Source: Pleurostoma richardsiae (Eukaryota; Ascomycota; Sordariomycetes; Calosphaeriales; Pleurostomataceae). From it: DNA of 64,000 nucleotides. The stretch is taken from positions 496,001 to 560,000 of the forward strand of contig JANBVO010000022.1 of assembly GCA_030052745.1 (NCBI GenBank). The letters run 5' to 3'. Numbering within the stretch: the first letter of the stretch is position 1; every line of letters begins with the position of its first letter. The translations under genes and the position numbers were made by a program. Shown here one piece after another: positions 31,401 to 44,159 of this stretch. Under the pieces are notes generated by a model, which did not search any database, was not told the origin of the DNA, and worked only from the letters and a program-made list of their open reading frames with translations.

Positions 31401-34042
31401 TCAACCGGCCCGCCTCCTGTGGTGTTTGCCTTTACGGGCCAGGGCGCGTCGCACAAGTCCATGAGCCTGGAGCTCTTCCGCGACTCGCCCTATTTTCGCT
31501 CCCAGCTGTTACACCTAGACGCACTAGCCCGGCACCAGGGTTTCCCGTCCTTCATCCCCGCTATTGACGGCAGTCACCCGCAGGACCACGCGCATCCGCC
31601 CGTGGTGATGCAGCTTGCGTTGGTGTCCGTCGAGATCGCACTGGCCAAGTGGTGGGCCTCGCTGGGTGTGCAGCCAGATGTCGTCGTGGGTCACAGCCTG
31701 GGCGAGTACGCGGCACTCCACGTTGCCGGTGTCCTGTCGGCCAGCGATACCATCTTCCTCGTGGCGCGGCGCGCCCAGATGCTAGAGCGCGAATGCACCA
31801 TCGGCAGCCACAAGATGCTGGCTGTACGAGCGTCGCTGAAAGAGGTCCAAGAACATGCCGGCCAGCGGCCATACGAGGTCGCTTGCATCAACGGGCTGAA
31901 GGACACGGTGCTTAGCGGCTCGGTGGCGGAGATAGACGCGGTGGCCGAGGTGCTGCAGGGCGCAGGGTTCAAGTGCTTCAGCCTGGACGTTGCGTTCGCG
32001 TTCCATTCCGCACAGACGGACCCTGTACTGGATGAGTTCGAGGAGGCTGCGCGGGCTGGCGTGCTCTTCCAGGCACCCAACTTGCCCGTCATCTCGCCGC
32101 TGCTGGGCAAGGTGATCTTCGACGACAAGACGATCAACGCCAACTACATGAGACGGGCGACTCGCGAGACGGTTAACTTCCTCGGGGCTGTCCAGACGGC
32201 GCAGCGTATGTCTACGGTGGATGAGACGATGGCGTGGGTCGAGATCGGCCCCCATCCTGTGTGCGTGGGCTTCGTGAAGTCGATCTTGCCAGCCGTCAAC
32301 GCGGCGGCTCCATCACTGCGCAGAGGAGAGGACAACTGGCAGACTGCGGCCCAGAGTCTTGTGGTCCTCCATGGCGCCGGCGTCGAGGTGGGATGGGACG
32401 AGTTCCATCGCCCGTTTGAGGCCGGGCTCAGGCTGCTGGATCTCCCGATGTACGCTTGGAACGACAAGACACACTGGTTCCAGTACAACGGCGATTGGTC
32501 GCTCACCAAGGGAAACACGTTTTACGATGCCGAAAAGGCGGCGCAGGCGGCGCAGAAGGCGCCTGTGCCCGCTCAGCATTCGAGTCTGCGGACCTCGACG
32601 GTGCAGCACATCATTGAGGAGTCCATTTCCGGATCAGGCGGTAGGGTCGTCATGCAGTCAGACCTGATGCAACCCGACTTCCTGGCTGCGGCCTACGGGC
32701 ACAAGATGAATGGGTTTGGAGTCGTTACATCGGTAAGTACATCCCTACTAACGTGTTCCTTTATTTCAGTAGACCGGACTGCTTGCTTACCTTGCCCATG
32801 ATATAGTCCATCCACGCCGATATTGCCTATACCCTTGGCGAGTACATCTACAAGAAACTCAAGCCCAAGGCCAAGACTATCGACATTGACATCGCCAACC
32901 TGGAAGTGGTGAAAGGCTTGGTCGCGAACCAGAACACGTCCAACCCGCAGCTGATCCAGGTGTCCATCACCGTCGACGACGTCGAAACCGGCATCGCTCA
33001 GCTCGAGTGGTTCAACGTTCTGCCTACCGGCGAAGTCGACGCACCCTTTGCCACCGCAACTCTCTACTACGGCAACTCCTCCGCCTGGCTGTCCAGTTGG
33101 ATACCCGCGACGCACCTGGTTCAGGGCCGCATCGAGGCGTTGGAACATCTTACCGAACGAGGCATCGCCAATCGCTTGTCGCACAACATGGCTTATCTCT
33201 TGTTCGCAACCAACCTGGTCGACTACGCAACCAAGTACCGCGGGATGCAGTCCGTCATTCTCCACGGGCTCGAAGCCTGCGCCGATGTGACGATTACCAC
33301 CGAGAAAGGCGGTGTCTGGACCGTGCCGCCGTACTTCATTGACAGTGTCGCTCATCTGGCCGGCTTCACCATGAACGTGTCCGATGTGATTGACACCAAG
33401 GCGGACTTCTGTGTCACGCCCGGCTGGGGCTCGATGCGCTTCGCCCACCCGCTGGTTGCCGGCGCCAAGTATAAGTCATATGTCAAAATGATCCCTACAA
33501 CCGAGGACCCGTCCGTGTATCTCGGCGACGTGTATATCCTTCAAGATGGGCAGATTGTCGGAGTGGTTGGCGCCATCAAATTCCGACGATACCCACGCTT
33601 GCTACTCAACCGTTTCTTCTCGGCGGCCGACCAGTCTCACCCAAAGCCGACTGTCTTGGGCCCCGCAGCCGTTGCTCCTGCTGCTCCTGCTGCGGCTACC
33701 AAGCCAAAGCCGGCTCCCGCAGTCGCAGTCGCAGCCCCTACCCCTCCAAAGGCTTCCCCTACACCGCAGACGGAGCCGGTCGTGGAGGAGGCCAAGGCGG
33801 ACGAGGACTCGGATAGCGTGGCCACCAAGGCGATGGCGCTGGTGGCGGCCGAGGCGGCCATGGACCTTGCAGACCTAGTGGACGACATAGGCTTCGCAGC
33901 GCTCGGGATCGACAGTCTGATGAGCCTGGTGATCGCGGAGAAGTTTAGGGAGGAGCTAGGAGTTACAGTCAGCGGTAGCCTGTTCCTGGAATACCCGACC
34001 GTGGGAGATCTCAGGGCCTGGCTGGTGGAATACTACAGCTAG
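28428..34042 (+). CDS. Non-reducing PKS, SAT-KS-AT-PT-ACP, anthraquinone (atrochrysone carboxylic acid) type
   Basis: Exons 28428-28723, 28804-29116, 29167-30279, 30360-32732 and 32807-34042 give 1776 residues, the normal length for this clade. SAT is about residues 1-340. KS starts near [14 protein letters not shown] with Cys566 (DTACSSG), His702 (HGTGT) and a further His in [13 protein letters not shown] has GHSLGEY with Ser1020. PT has His1355 (GHKMNGFG) and Asp1544 ([10 protein letters not shown]). An Ala/Pro-rich linker leads to one ACP with Ser1735 (LGIDSLMSL). The protein ends after the ACP with no TE, as in MdpG/GedC/ACAS-type enzymes released by a separate thioesterase; that gene is divergent next door. 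Expected product: an octaketide. Intron 1 has a GC donor (GCAAGT). The SAT motif reads GLGTG where GxCxG is usual, so SAT may not transfer a starter. Confidence 0.95.
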
Positions 34043-34778
34043 AATGATAGACGGTGGTGGCTGTTCTTTTACTCCTCCGTTCTCTTTCTCCTCTTACTAT
34101 TTCTGTAGACCATCAACTATGAGGAAACACATGTCGCGTAACTGTTTACAGTCTTCTGGGCTTTACGTGAAGATACTCTATCCTAATGGTTGCATTCTCG
34201 GGACACTTAGGACCCTTCAAGCAGCTCAGCGCGTTCGCTCAATGTCTCGACAAGTAACTCACTACCTGTTGCTGCTTTACGAGAAAATCGCTATATGTTG
34301 AGGATATCTCCAAGTCCTCTCTTACTCTAACTGAGAGGATCTGGCAGAAGGACTTTGACTACCAAGCTAGCTCTCTAATCTCAGAAGCTCCTAGACTTAC
34401 CTACGGTGATCACGCAGACTTGGCTGGAATTTCAGGGTGGGCCGTTTTCCGCTCCCAAGAAGCACGGAAGGTGAAAGAAGGAGAAGGTAGCCGATTCAAT
34501 TCCTGCTACCTATCCATCTGTTGGCTCTTTAAGGAATGCGAGCGCCGAGCCAATTGTTCGCTAAGATAACTAGAGTTCTCTTTCCTAACTTATGTGCTAG
34601 ACAATTATTACAGACGCCATGAACATGCAACAACGACAATACTTTAGGTAGACCAACACCTATAATAACTCGTCGACGACCTCACCCGGTAAATCTCAGG
34701 TATACAATACAACCTCTAAACCGGGTTCTCTCACCAAGAGCCGGAACCAAAGGTGACTTGTGAATCGTCAAGCCTAAG
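34043..34778. other. Intergenic region
   Basis: Between convergent PKS and MFS genes. The frame at 34044-34301 has no domain. No repeat of note. Confidence 0.4.
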
Positions 34779-36944
34779 TCAGACCTTAGCCGGTCCTTGT
34801 GGAGGGAGCTGCTTGTTCTTCCTACGAACATCCACCAGTCCGATGAACGGCGCCGTGACGAAGCCCGCCGCCGCCGCCGCCGCCGCCAAGATGTAGATGG
34901 GGTCTAAGCTGTTGGCGTATGCCTGGACTACCCCCGCGACGTCGTCCGGGTTGATGACTTTACGGAACTTGGTAGCGCCGGCAGCGAGTATCGCGTCAGC
35001 GTTGACACCGGGAGCGTGCACCGCAATTTGGTGCCTCAGCAGTGCGTCGAAGATAGTGTTTCCGAGTTCCAGGAATATGCCTGTCCCCAGGTACTGGAAA
35101 AACATAAGCAGAGATATGGCTACGGGGATCTCGAACGGCTTTAGGACGGTCTGAACGGCGAGGAGGCACTAAATGCATGATATAAGGATTAGTAAAATGG
35201 GTCATTTCAGATTGGTCAGGGCAGGAGAGAAGGTGTAGCTACGTACCATCTGCATCCCTAGGCCACGACCCAGCCCGCTGATGAGCTGGAACCCGACCCA
35301 TTCGCCGGTCGAAGTGCCTGGTTGGAAGAGGGCAAACAATCCCGTGCCCACCGCCGCCATTGCGCAGGACACAAGGACGTAGGGTAGGAGATAGCCGGTT
35401 TTGTTGACGGTGAAGCCGGACAAGAAGGCAGTGAGGAGCTGGCCCAGGATGTTAGGCAGGATGTAGACACCAGACAGAGAGGGCCCGGCTCCCTTAACAG
35501 CCTGGAAGTAGATGGGCAGGAAGTATGAGATCACGAAAAGGGTCGTGAACAGCCACGTCTGCGTCAAAGCCGACGCCCATACAACCCGCTTCGTGATGAT
35601 GTATACCGGCACCAGCGCCCCATTGCCGCGGTGGTAGTTCCACACCAGCCACACGAGGAAGGTCGCCCCGGAGCCGACGAACAGGCCGATCACAACAGAC
35701 GAGTGCCAGGGGTAGGTTACGCCGCCATAGGCCAGTGCGAGTAGCAGCATGATGGCGGCTGGAGCCAACAGGGCGAAGCCTAGTAGGTCCAGGTCCTTGT
35801 AGAGGCTGGGCAGGGCAGACATAAAGGAGGGCTTCTGCGTCTGCTCGGGGATGTGAAGGACGAGAAGGAACAGGGCAAAGACCCCGCCGACGGGGAGGTT
35901 GATGTAAAAACACCATCGCCAGCTCGCGTACTGGGTCAGGGCGCCGCCGATTAGGGGCCCGCACACCACGCCGAGCTGGGAGACTCCCATAAGAATGCCC
36001 ATCAGAGGTGGGCGCTTCCTCAGCGGCGCGGATGCGACGAGAATAATCATGGATCCGTTGAAAAGACCTGGAAAGCATGTGTCAGTATCAGATCAGACGC
36101 AGGCCTTGGTTGTCATTACCGGAGCCGCCCATGCCGGCGATAGCACGACCGATAATCTAGTGAAGTGGCAGTTAGATGTTAAAAGCAACCATACTGATGG
36201 CAGAATGATATAGAAGACCCACCAGCATCGTCGATGATTGCGCCGCTCCGCAGATGACAGAGCCAAGCTCAAAGATAGCAAAGAAGGTTAAGTAGACCCA
36301 TTTCAAGCTGAGCTTCTGGTAGATCTTGCCCGTCAAAGGCTGAAGGGGAGCTGATGCCAATTGATAGGCTGACCCATACCATCCAACGTCTAATTGCCAA
36401 CTGTCAGCATCGGTCCCTGCTGATCGTCTGACACTGTCAAAGCATGCTTGGGTCTTGGGGCGGGCCCCTTACCTTGCACGGCATGGAAGTCGTCGGTAAT
36501 ATACGGCGTGGCGGTACCTACGATAGAGGAGTCGAGGAGCATGAGGAATACGGCCGTGGTCAAAGAAGCCACTACGGCGTACAACTTTCCAGCCGATTCC
36601 AAATTAGTGCTCTGCTCCCCGTATAATCGGCGGGCTTTGGTCAAGTCGTGCTAGTTGGCACAACCCGAAAGAGAGAGAATTAGTCCTGCGTCATGGCGTA
36701 CCTTGAACCCCTCGATGTATTCCGCCTCATTCGGTGCACCCGGACCAGCTGGGGGAGCCGGTGCAGCTGCGGCCACCTCCTTCTCGATTCCCGGGGAGGT
36801 CCCATCTCCTGTCGCAGTCGGTGCGGCAGCCTCATGCTTGTACACGGTTAGGGGGGTTGACTGGCCATTAAGCTCAGATTCGGGCCTCTCAGAGTCGTGA
36901 ATTGTCGAGGTTGCAGACGAAACTGGTTCGTTATCGTGTGCCAT
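34779..36944 (-). CDS. DHA2-type MFS transporter (AflT-like)
   Basis: Six exons: 36944-36702, 36650-36473, 36389-36223, 36156-36120, 36067-35247 and 35168-34779; 611 residues. The start is ATG at 36944; a GTG further upstream is not used. About 80 hydrophilic residues precede TM1. Family landmarks: [21 protein letters not shown] (TM1, DHA2 signature), [90 protein letters not shown] and [10 protein letters not shown]. Such 14-TM drug:H+ antiporters export fungal polyketides (AflT, GliA). A tract of alanine codons near 34866-34887 gives a poly-Ala stretch in the last TM. It lies next to the PKS, so pathway efflux is likely. Confidence 0.88.
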
Positions 36945-37650
36945 GGCTGCCGGTATTCGCTTCGCGATAATCTTGCTCGAGGCCACTATGGCTGGGTGTT
37001 AGTTCGTTGCCAGTTCGACAAGGCGCTTTCCTTTTTGGTCGATGGCTCACCTCAATGCCGAGACGAGTTGGGTCGCCTGCTTTGAAGCCCAAATGGCAAG
37101 CCGTCTTGTGTTGATATATCAGAAAGCTGCGAACCTCCAGGTGGTGGAATCAGCATTGATTTCCCATCCGTCCAAAGAAATCCGAAATCCGGGCTGGTCT
37201 ACAACCTTCCTCACAAAGGACAGGCAAGGCAGCTCAAGTACCAAAAGTACCTACCTACACGGGTACGTAGACAGGCGGAACGGCAGGAAAGTGACTAGGT
37301 CCCGTCTCAAACGGTCCATAACTGACGTAGGGAAGCCCAAGAGAACCAGTTATCGTTGACATTGGGTAGCAGTAATATATCGATAGACCCATTCGGCAGA
37401 CCTCACGGAACTGCGGTTAGGTGCGTACTAAGATTGGCGTTGCATGCAGCTGCAGTGAGGTATGGTGTAGTCCGGAATTCGGATTTCAATTTGTCGTGAA
37501 ACTCGTGTCTCGCATTAGTCAGGCTGGTGAAGACGCCGAAATTCGTTTTACGACATCTTCCGCAATCCCTTCTCTTTCCTCCCTTCCCAACTTAACGCAG
37601 CCCTCACTTCCCCGAAATCCGTACCGTCACTACTCAGCCGGTCATCTACC
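36945..37650. other. Bidirectional promoter, MFS transporter/Zn2Cys6 regulator
   Basis: 706 bases between divergent starts. No AflR-type match found; the frame at 37042-37359 has no domain. Confidence 0.4.
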
Positions 37651-40089
37651 ATGGACTCGAGTGAGGGTGCTCAGATCCCGGCTGCCACTGTAGCACCATA
37701 TGGGAAAGCATGCACCAATTGCGCCAAAGCCAGATGCAAGTGTCTTATCCGTCTAGGACATGACCGGACCTGCGAAAGGTGAATTAACCCTTGACCTCTC
37801 TGGGTTCCATGGATCGGCCTAATCCCTCTGGCAGATGCCAGCGGCTGAAGAGAGAATGCGTTCCTCCAGTCTCGGTTCGCAAAAAGGGCGCGAGAGTGAA
37901 CAACAAATCAACCACGGGTGAGTCGCCACCATCAGCAGCCACCCGCTCCCTTGAGCCAAGCCTTCTGGAGAGTGGGGTTGAAGCTAACGCTCTGTTGCGG
38001 TTCAAGTACAACTGCAAGAAAAGTTGGAAGACCTGGTAACTCTGTTGAAGAACCAGGTGGCAACTAAGCCTGCAGGTACTGCAGGAACCGGAGCCGAGTA
38101 CCTGGCCGCCGTGAACACGATTCCCAGCCCGTTATCCCTGATAAGCACACAGTCAGGAGGCACCCGGGGTATTGATGTGCAGCCATCCATAAGCGCAGGG
38201 GCCGCTTCAAGTGTAAGTCCATAACGACGAACCGTGTCTTCACAAATCGCAATCCTCTGTCGCTGAAGATACAACTAGGCGAGTCCAGCCCAGAGCAGCT
38301 ATGAACAAGATATCGACCTCACATCTGGGTAGGTCCTTTTCCGTGCCTTTTGATCAAGGGCCATATCCCCGTAATGTCTCTACCGTGCTTACTGGGCGCG
38401 CTCCGACAGAAGCCCGGAGTACGTGCCAACCGTTCCGGCCTGTTCGGTTCAAATTACCCCGGAGGAGGCCGAACAGAATCTTTCGATCTTCCGGGAGCAG
38501 ATGCTGTACTATCTTCCGCTCGTTTACATGGCCCCGCGCACAACAGCCAGACAAGTTCGCGAGGAGCGACCGTTCCTCTGGTTCAATATCATGGCTATCA
38601 CCACCAATTCTATAATGGACCAAATGCTAATGAGCACCGCTATTCGAGGGCACATTGCCCACAAGATGGTTGTCGAGAACCAGAAGAGTGTGGACTTGTT
38701 ACTTGGGCTGCTCGTCTTCTTGGGATGGTAAAGAGCCCATGGAGCACTATCGGATACAGCAGGCTGATGAGCTTCCAGGTCACACTTTCATCGAAGAGAG
38801 AGATCTCACTTTACTTTGATGAGTTCTCTTGCCATGTCACTGGTGTATGATCTTGGACTCCACAAACCTCCAGCGGAGCCACCTCCACTGTTATGCAACA
38901 AGAATCTGGCTTGTTCCAGCCCAGTCACCGCACCCCCGCTGGTAGAGACCCCGTCTAGAATTCCCCTCGCATCACCAAGACCATCGGTTGGGCCAGCGGA
39001 GAGGTCCATGGAGGTGCGGCGAGCTACTCTTGCCTGCTTTTATCTGACATCAAGGTGGGACCTCCCTCAAGTACACACGAAGGCTTCACTGCTGACATCT
39101 CGTCGAAGCATCGCCCATGCCGTTAAGAGGCTCAAGCCGCTCGAATGGACATGTACGTGGATGGTAAGAGTTCATATGAAACACCTGCTAACTTCCCGGG
39201 TTTAGCAGTTCTCGATGAAAATCTGCAGGTCCTATCGCAGCAGCCAGAATGCCCGGGAGATAGCGTGCTAGGGGTTCTGGTGAAGATCCAACTAGTGATC
39301 GATCAAGTGGCCCGCGCCTCTTGGCAATCGCAGGAAAGCGGACCGCCCGCTTTCTACATCGACTCCCTCAGAGCCCGGCTCCAAGAGATCAAGAGCCAGA
39401 CGCCTCCGGAGCTCGTGGGCCACGGTATGTGACATCTCGAGCCTCAAATTGTCGTCCTAAGTATTATATCACATCGACATGCTGACTCACGGCGATACTT
39501 CGTAGACATGCTCTCCAACTCGATCCTACAGGCCGAGCTCATCATCGACGAAGCCGCGCGGCCCAAGACGCCCATCTCACTCCACAATCCGGACTTTTCA
39601 CGCCATGTCCTTCTCGACAACACCCTGTCCACTATCGCGGCATGCCTCGATGCTTTCTTCGAAATCCCTCTCTGGCGCTACCCGGGCATGCCTTTTTCTC
39701 TGTGGGGGCAGCTCGGTCACTGCCTGACCCTGTTGCTACACTTGTCAATCCGCGAGCGACCAGCCTACACCGCTGCCGCCACCCGAAACGGCCGGATTGA
39801 GCTGGGTGCTGTCTGCAACAGCCTGGCCGCGGCGTATGATGCCGTCACTCGATCCGGTAGAAGAGGCGTCGGGGAGGAGTTGGACGCGTTCTTCCTCCGC
39901 GTCAGACGTATCCTCGACTCGCTACGGAACAGCTGGATGGCGGAGATCGTGGCAGCAGGAGGGCAGTTAGAGAGTCCCCCAGACCCCAGCCAGTTTGTCC
40001 CCGAAGGGCGGTCGCCATCTCCCGCGGCGCCAGTGTACCAAGCAGATGAGGCGTGGCTGACGGACATCTTCCAAATTCCATGGGAGTAG
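37651..40089 (+). CDS. Zn2Cys6 transcription factor, nine exons
   Basis: My model: 37651-37778, 37835-37917, 38007-38212, 38279-38328, 38410-38727, 38779-39054, 39109-39152, 39209-39424 and 39506-40089; all phases agree and give 634 residues. The zinc cluster, split by intron 1, reads C-X2-C-X6-C-X9-C-X2-C-X6-C (ACTNCAKARCKC...CQRLKREC). A short coiled coil follows (LQEKLEDLVTLLKNQ). The middle contains ITPEEAEQNLSIFREQMLYYLP, SHFHRRERSHFTLMSSLAMSLVYDLGLHK and KRLKPLEWT, the fungal-specific regulator domain. Exon 8 could start at 39206 instead, adding one codon. It is divergent from the DHA2 transporter, hence a likely second pathway regulator, possibly for export or late tailoring. Confidence 0.85.
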
Positions 40090-41165
40090 CGCAATCATGG
40101 GCTTTTGTGCGCTGATTCTTTCCTTTTTGTTCTTTTTCTTTTCATTTGCATAATCATATCGTGGGGTATGGTCATGGTCAAAACCCCCATTATTCAGGAG
40201 CAGATGCCGGAGTTAGCCGCCTGCCTCCCAAGCACCGGACCCTACAAACGTAGTAAAGAGTTATCAAATACACTATATAAGAATTAATTCATTATTCAAG
40301 CTCTTACGTCAGTTGCTGGTGGCTTTCTATCGACGACACAACTGCTTTGAGGCCTTGTTTTCTCAGGGAAAGTCAGGTAGACGTACTCGACCCCTATTGA
40401 ATCCGTGGTGATTTCCCACAACAGGACCTTTCACGCACGGCACTAGTAAGAATATCTTTGTAAAGTGACGAAGAGAAATGCTACGGTATTGTAAGGGAGC
40501 GTCGCATCCTCAATGACAGACCTCAGAAAGGTCTTGTGAGGCTTCACCTTTGAACGCTGCTGAACACACGCCTCGTGACATCCCTTTAGCGATACTGATT
40601 TATTTCTTTATCGTATTATTGTCGGAATTAGTATGGGATTGTGTAGTTCCTTGCACAAGCTTTTCAGCGCACGTTGCCCTGCCCCAGATGCCTTTCAGCC
40701 TCATCTACTTAGTAAGAGTTGAAGAAGGAAAAGGGGCATTCAGACCACTTCGGGTAAATAACGCTGCACTATGTTATCAAATTATAGTGAGGATATCGAC
40801 GTTTTTCTCAACCCGGCAAACCGGAATCTAACATTTGGTCCTTTACCGGGTGTCTGGGCTGCCTACTCAACCTGACTTGCGAGGCTGCGGACTTGTTTAC
40901 GTGTCAAGGATTGACTTTTACATGACTGGGACGCAACTGATCAGACGACCCTGATTAGTGGGCAGCTGGACGGATATATTATACGAAAGGTAACTCTATT
41001 GGTGTTCCCGACGCATGTGGTTATTTCCTCTGCCCTCCTTCTGCATACAGTGAAGCCACAAACGAGGCACCCAGATGGCTGTTGGTATAAGCTGACGCAG
41101 TATTTCCCGTCTCAGTGACATCGTTGACACTCAGATAGTTAATAGGCGCACTCCGTGACTAGCTA
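40090..41165. other. Intergenic region
   Basis: 1076 bases between convergent regulator and transporter genes. The frame 40550-40831 has no domain. Nothing recognised. Confidence 0.4.
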
Positions 41166-43138
41166 TCAGGCACTGACTGGTGGAGCCTCTTTTGCGTCCT
41201 TTGCGTCCTTTGCGTCCTTTGCCTCAATGTCTGTCGCTTCTGGTTTGGGAACATTAGGCAGCCTGGTGAAGGGGACCATGAGGGAGATGAGAACCGTCAG
41301 AGCCGCACCAGCCAGGCTGAAGGCAAAAACGGCCTTGATCCCGGCCATGTAAGCACTCAAGACTTTGGTTAGCTCGTTGCCAGTGAAGACGGTCTTGATA
41401 TCTGATGCTCCCGTCTCCAGAACCTTGGCGGCGTCAATGTTGGGCGCGATCTCGGCGAGCTTTTTGAGCAGGCGGTTGGCGAAGAGCGACTGCGCTGCAG
41501 TGACAAAGTAGGCGCCGCTGATGGAATTGCACACTGAAAATACGTGGTCAGCGCGGCCCTAACATATGTAGATCAAGTGTGCTAGAGTGTCCTTACTGAG
41601 CATGATGCCGGTAATGGGTGCCACATCTTCAGGGCTAGATAGACCCTGCAACGCCGTCATCGGAACCTGGTTACCGAGGCCGATGCCCAGGCCGAAGATA
41701 ACCTGAGGGCCGATGTACCGAGCCTTGGAAGAGTTGACGTCCAAAGTATATAATAGAGCGGCACCGGCTGTAGACAACAAACCACTGACCAGCTCGAACG
41801 GCTGCAAAAAGTGCGTAGCTCCAATGAGGCCGCCGCTGAGCACGGACCCAATGGCAAAGAAGGCCATAAATGGGACATTGTTGACGCCGCTACGGATGGC
41901 GGACATGCCCTTGATAGACTGAAAATAGATGGGGAGGTAAAAGAGGACCTGGAAGTTGGCGAGGTTCGTACTGGGCCAAGGAGGGTCGTTGATCAGCTCA
42001 TGACATCGAAATAGCGGACAGCGGGAGAACATAGTAAAGGACAGATACTCACATCCAGCCGAACAGAGCGTTGGACCAAGCCAACCGGGGCCTGAGCAGT
42101 CGGAGAGGTACCATGGCACGGTCGCCCTCGAAATATTCGACTACCAAAAGAGCCGCAGTCAGAAGCGCCCACACGACTAGAGTGGCGACGACCGAGCCGG
42201 CGCCCCAGGGCTTGGTTTGGCCGCCCCATTGCAACGCCAAAGTGACGCAGACGAGAGAGGCGAGCAGAAAGACGAAACCTAGAAAGTCGAGCTGCAGCGC
42301 AATCTCCTTCCACGTAGCTGGGACAGGTTTGATATGCTTGGGAATGTGGAGGAACAGCAACAGCATGACGATGACAGGGCCGCCGACCGGCAGGTTGATC
42401 CAGAAACACCAACGCCACGTAACCTCACTGGTGAATGCACCGCCTATCAGGGGCCCGATGATAGTAGAGAACATGAAAATTCCCATCCACATGCCGATGA
42501 GGGCGGGGCGCTTCTCGGGCTCCGCCACGTAACTGATCATGAGCACGGAGCCGCCGAGCGTGCCGGAACAGCCCCATCCCTGGATGGCCCGGGCGGTGAT
42601 CAAGGCTCGGCTGTTAGGCGCCAGAGCGGCCACCAGACTCCCAATCAAGAACAGCACAATCGAGGCGAGATAGACGTATCGGCCTGAAAAGTATTTGTAC
42701 ATCTTTCCCCACATCGGGGAGGAGGTTCCCACGAGCAGGAAGCAGGCGCTTCCGTACCAGCCGACATCGTCGAGCTTGTGGAAATCGTCCGTGATGCCGG
42801 GGATGGCCGTGGAGACGATGCCCTTGAGTTTAGCCGGTCAGCCTGTGGCTTCTTCTTCCCAAGGGGAGTGAGGGATAGTGATTGGCATGCCATACGATAT
42901 CAAGAGCTGCGAGCAGAGTACTTAGAAAGATGGTGGACATGATTGCCCATAGCCCGAAGCCCGTGGCATATCGAGGTTTCTCGCCCGCGTTCTCGGCGGA
43001 GACATCTCTACTCCTCTCAGGCGAAGCGTCCGAGTCAAACTTTTCGCCATGGTTTATCGAATTGGGGGTCGAGTAGGCATCGGGGTTATCATCAGCCGCC
43101 CCCGACGAGCTCTTCTCGTCAAGGTCGTTCACGGCCAT
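41166..43138 (-). CDS. Second DHA2-type MFS transporter
   Basis: Exons 43138-42896, 42822-42053, 41970-41597 and 41533-41166 give 584 residues. About 60 hydrophilic residues precede TM1. Landmarks: [118 protein letters not shown] and IFGLGIGLGNQVPM. These are 14-TM DHA2 features. Fewer introns at different places, and a different sequence, show it is not a recent copy of the transporter at 34779. The C-terminal tail contains a KDA repeat encoded by a 9-base tandem repeat. Likely efflux of pathway products or intermediates. Confidence 0.88.
41191..41226. repeat. 9-base tandem repeat in the transporter C-terminus
   Basis: Three perfect TTTGCGTCC units at 41191-41217 plus one altered unit. On the minus strand they encode KDA repeats in the last residues of the DHA2 protein. 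Probably length-variable between strains. Confidence 0.85.
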
Positions 43139-44159
43139 CCGCGACCTTAGAAGATGAGACCGAGGTCAAATGAAAAAGGGTTTCAAAAGAATCTTCGTTG
43201 GACTCAGTCGCTAACGATCGTTCAAGGAAGATTGCTAATGGAGATGATCAGATGTGATAAAGAATACATCTACAGCATATTTCCACAGGCCTCTTTACAC
43301 TCCTCTCTTGCCAATCCGTCACCAGTGAGCGACAGTACAGATATAATGAGTGTACGAGTGAGGCGGAAATATGCAGGAGGTGCTCGAGAAGTGTCCGTAA
43401 TGCAATCGTTTGGGGTTTTGGAGGAGGGGGGGGGGGGGGGTGTTGATAGCATGGAGCCCGAGAGCAATGGGTGCTGCCAAGAAGCCCAGGTCGCAGCTCG
43501 GACAGTTACTACTCCCGGCCTGATTAATCAAGGTAGAGTAGGTTTGTATTTTCTGGATTCTTCATTCCTTATCACCTCTTATGAGCTAGGGTGAGAAAAA
43601 CATGTCAAAAAGTCCGGCGTTTTCCGAGATCGATGGCGCAAGGTGAACTATGGTGGGATCAGCCGATGGCTCGAGATTCAGTGTAATCTGGAAAGGCGAA
43701 ATCCGCTCCATGTACACCGGTACGTACTCTGCTTGAAACTAAAACTGGGATTCCGGACGGGGGTCCGAGAAGAGAGCAACGGCGGGTACCTCGCTACACT
43801 ACGTGTAGGGGTAGTGGAAAGCACTACGGAGTACTGATGGTGGAATATATATGGTACCTACTCTACACGTACGTCTAACCATCAATCTTTCACATGCCAA
43901 TATCTACACGAGTAGCTCCAAGACACTTCGTACACACAGACCACACCTTAGGCGAATGGGACTGGTTGAGGGACGTAAAAGGCCGCCCCTTATGAGCAGT
44001 ACACGGCGACGCGATTCTCCATATAAGGTATCAAGGGTACCTATCCACTTGCTGTAGTCGACATGGATGGACAAAGTGGAATCGGCAACGTCGTGTAGAG
44101 CACCTTGGGCTTGTATTCTAGGACCGGAGGCATGAACCCGATCACGATTCCAGCTGATG
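43139..44159. other. Intergenic region with a G15 run
   Basis: Promoter of the DHA2 transporter and 3' flank of the SDR. A run of 15 G lies at 43426-43440. The open frames here, such as 43154-43594, lack domains. Confidence 0.4.

Noticed and set aside
12097-34042. Aflatoxin/sterigmatocystin cluster
   Set aside because: AflR/AflS-like, AvfA-like and reductase genes recall it, but there are no dedicated fatty-acid synthase genes and the PKS lacks a TE/CLC domain.
36945-36986. GTG start extending the first DHA2 transporter
   Set aside because: Nuclear fungal genes start at ATG; the ATG at 36944 leaves a normal N-terminus.
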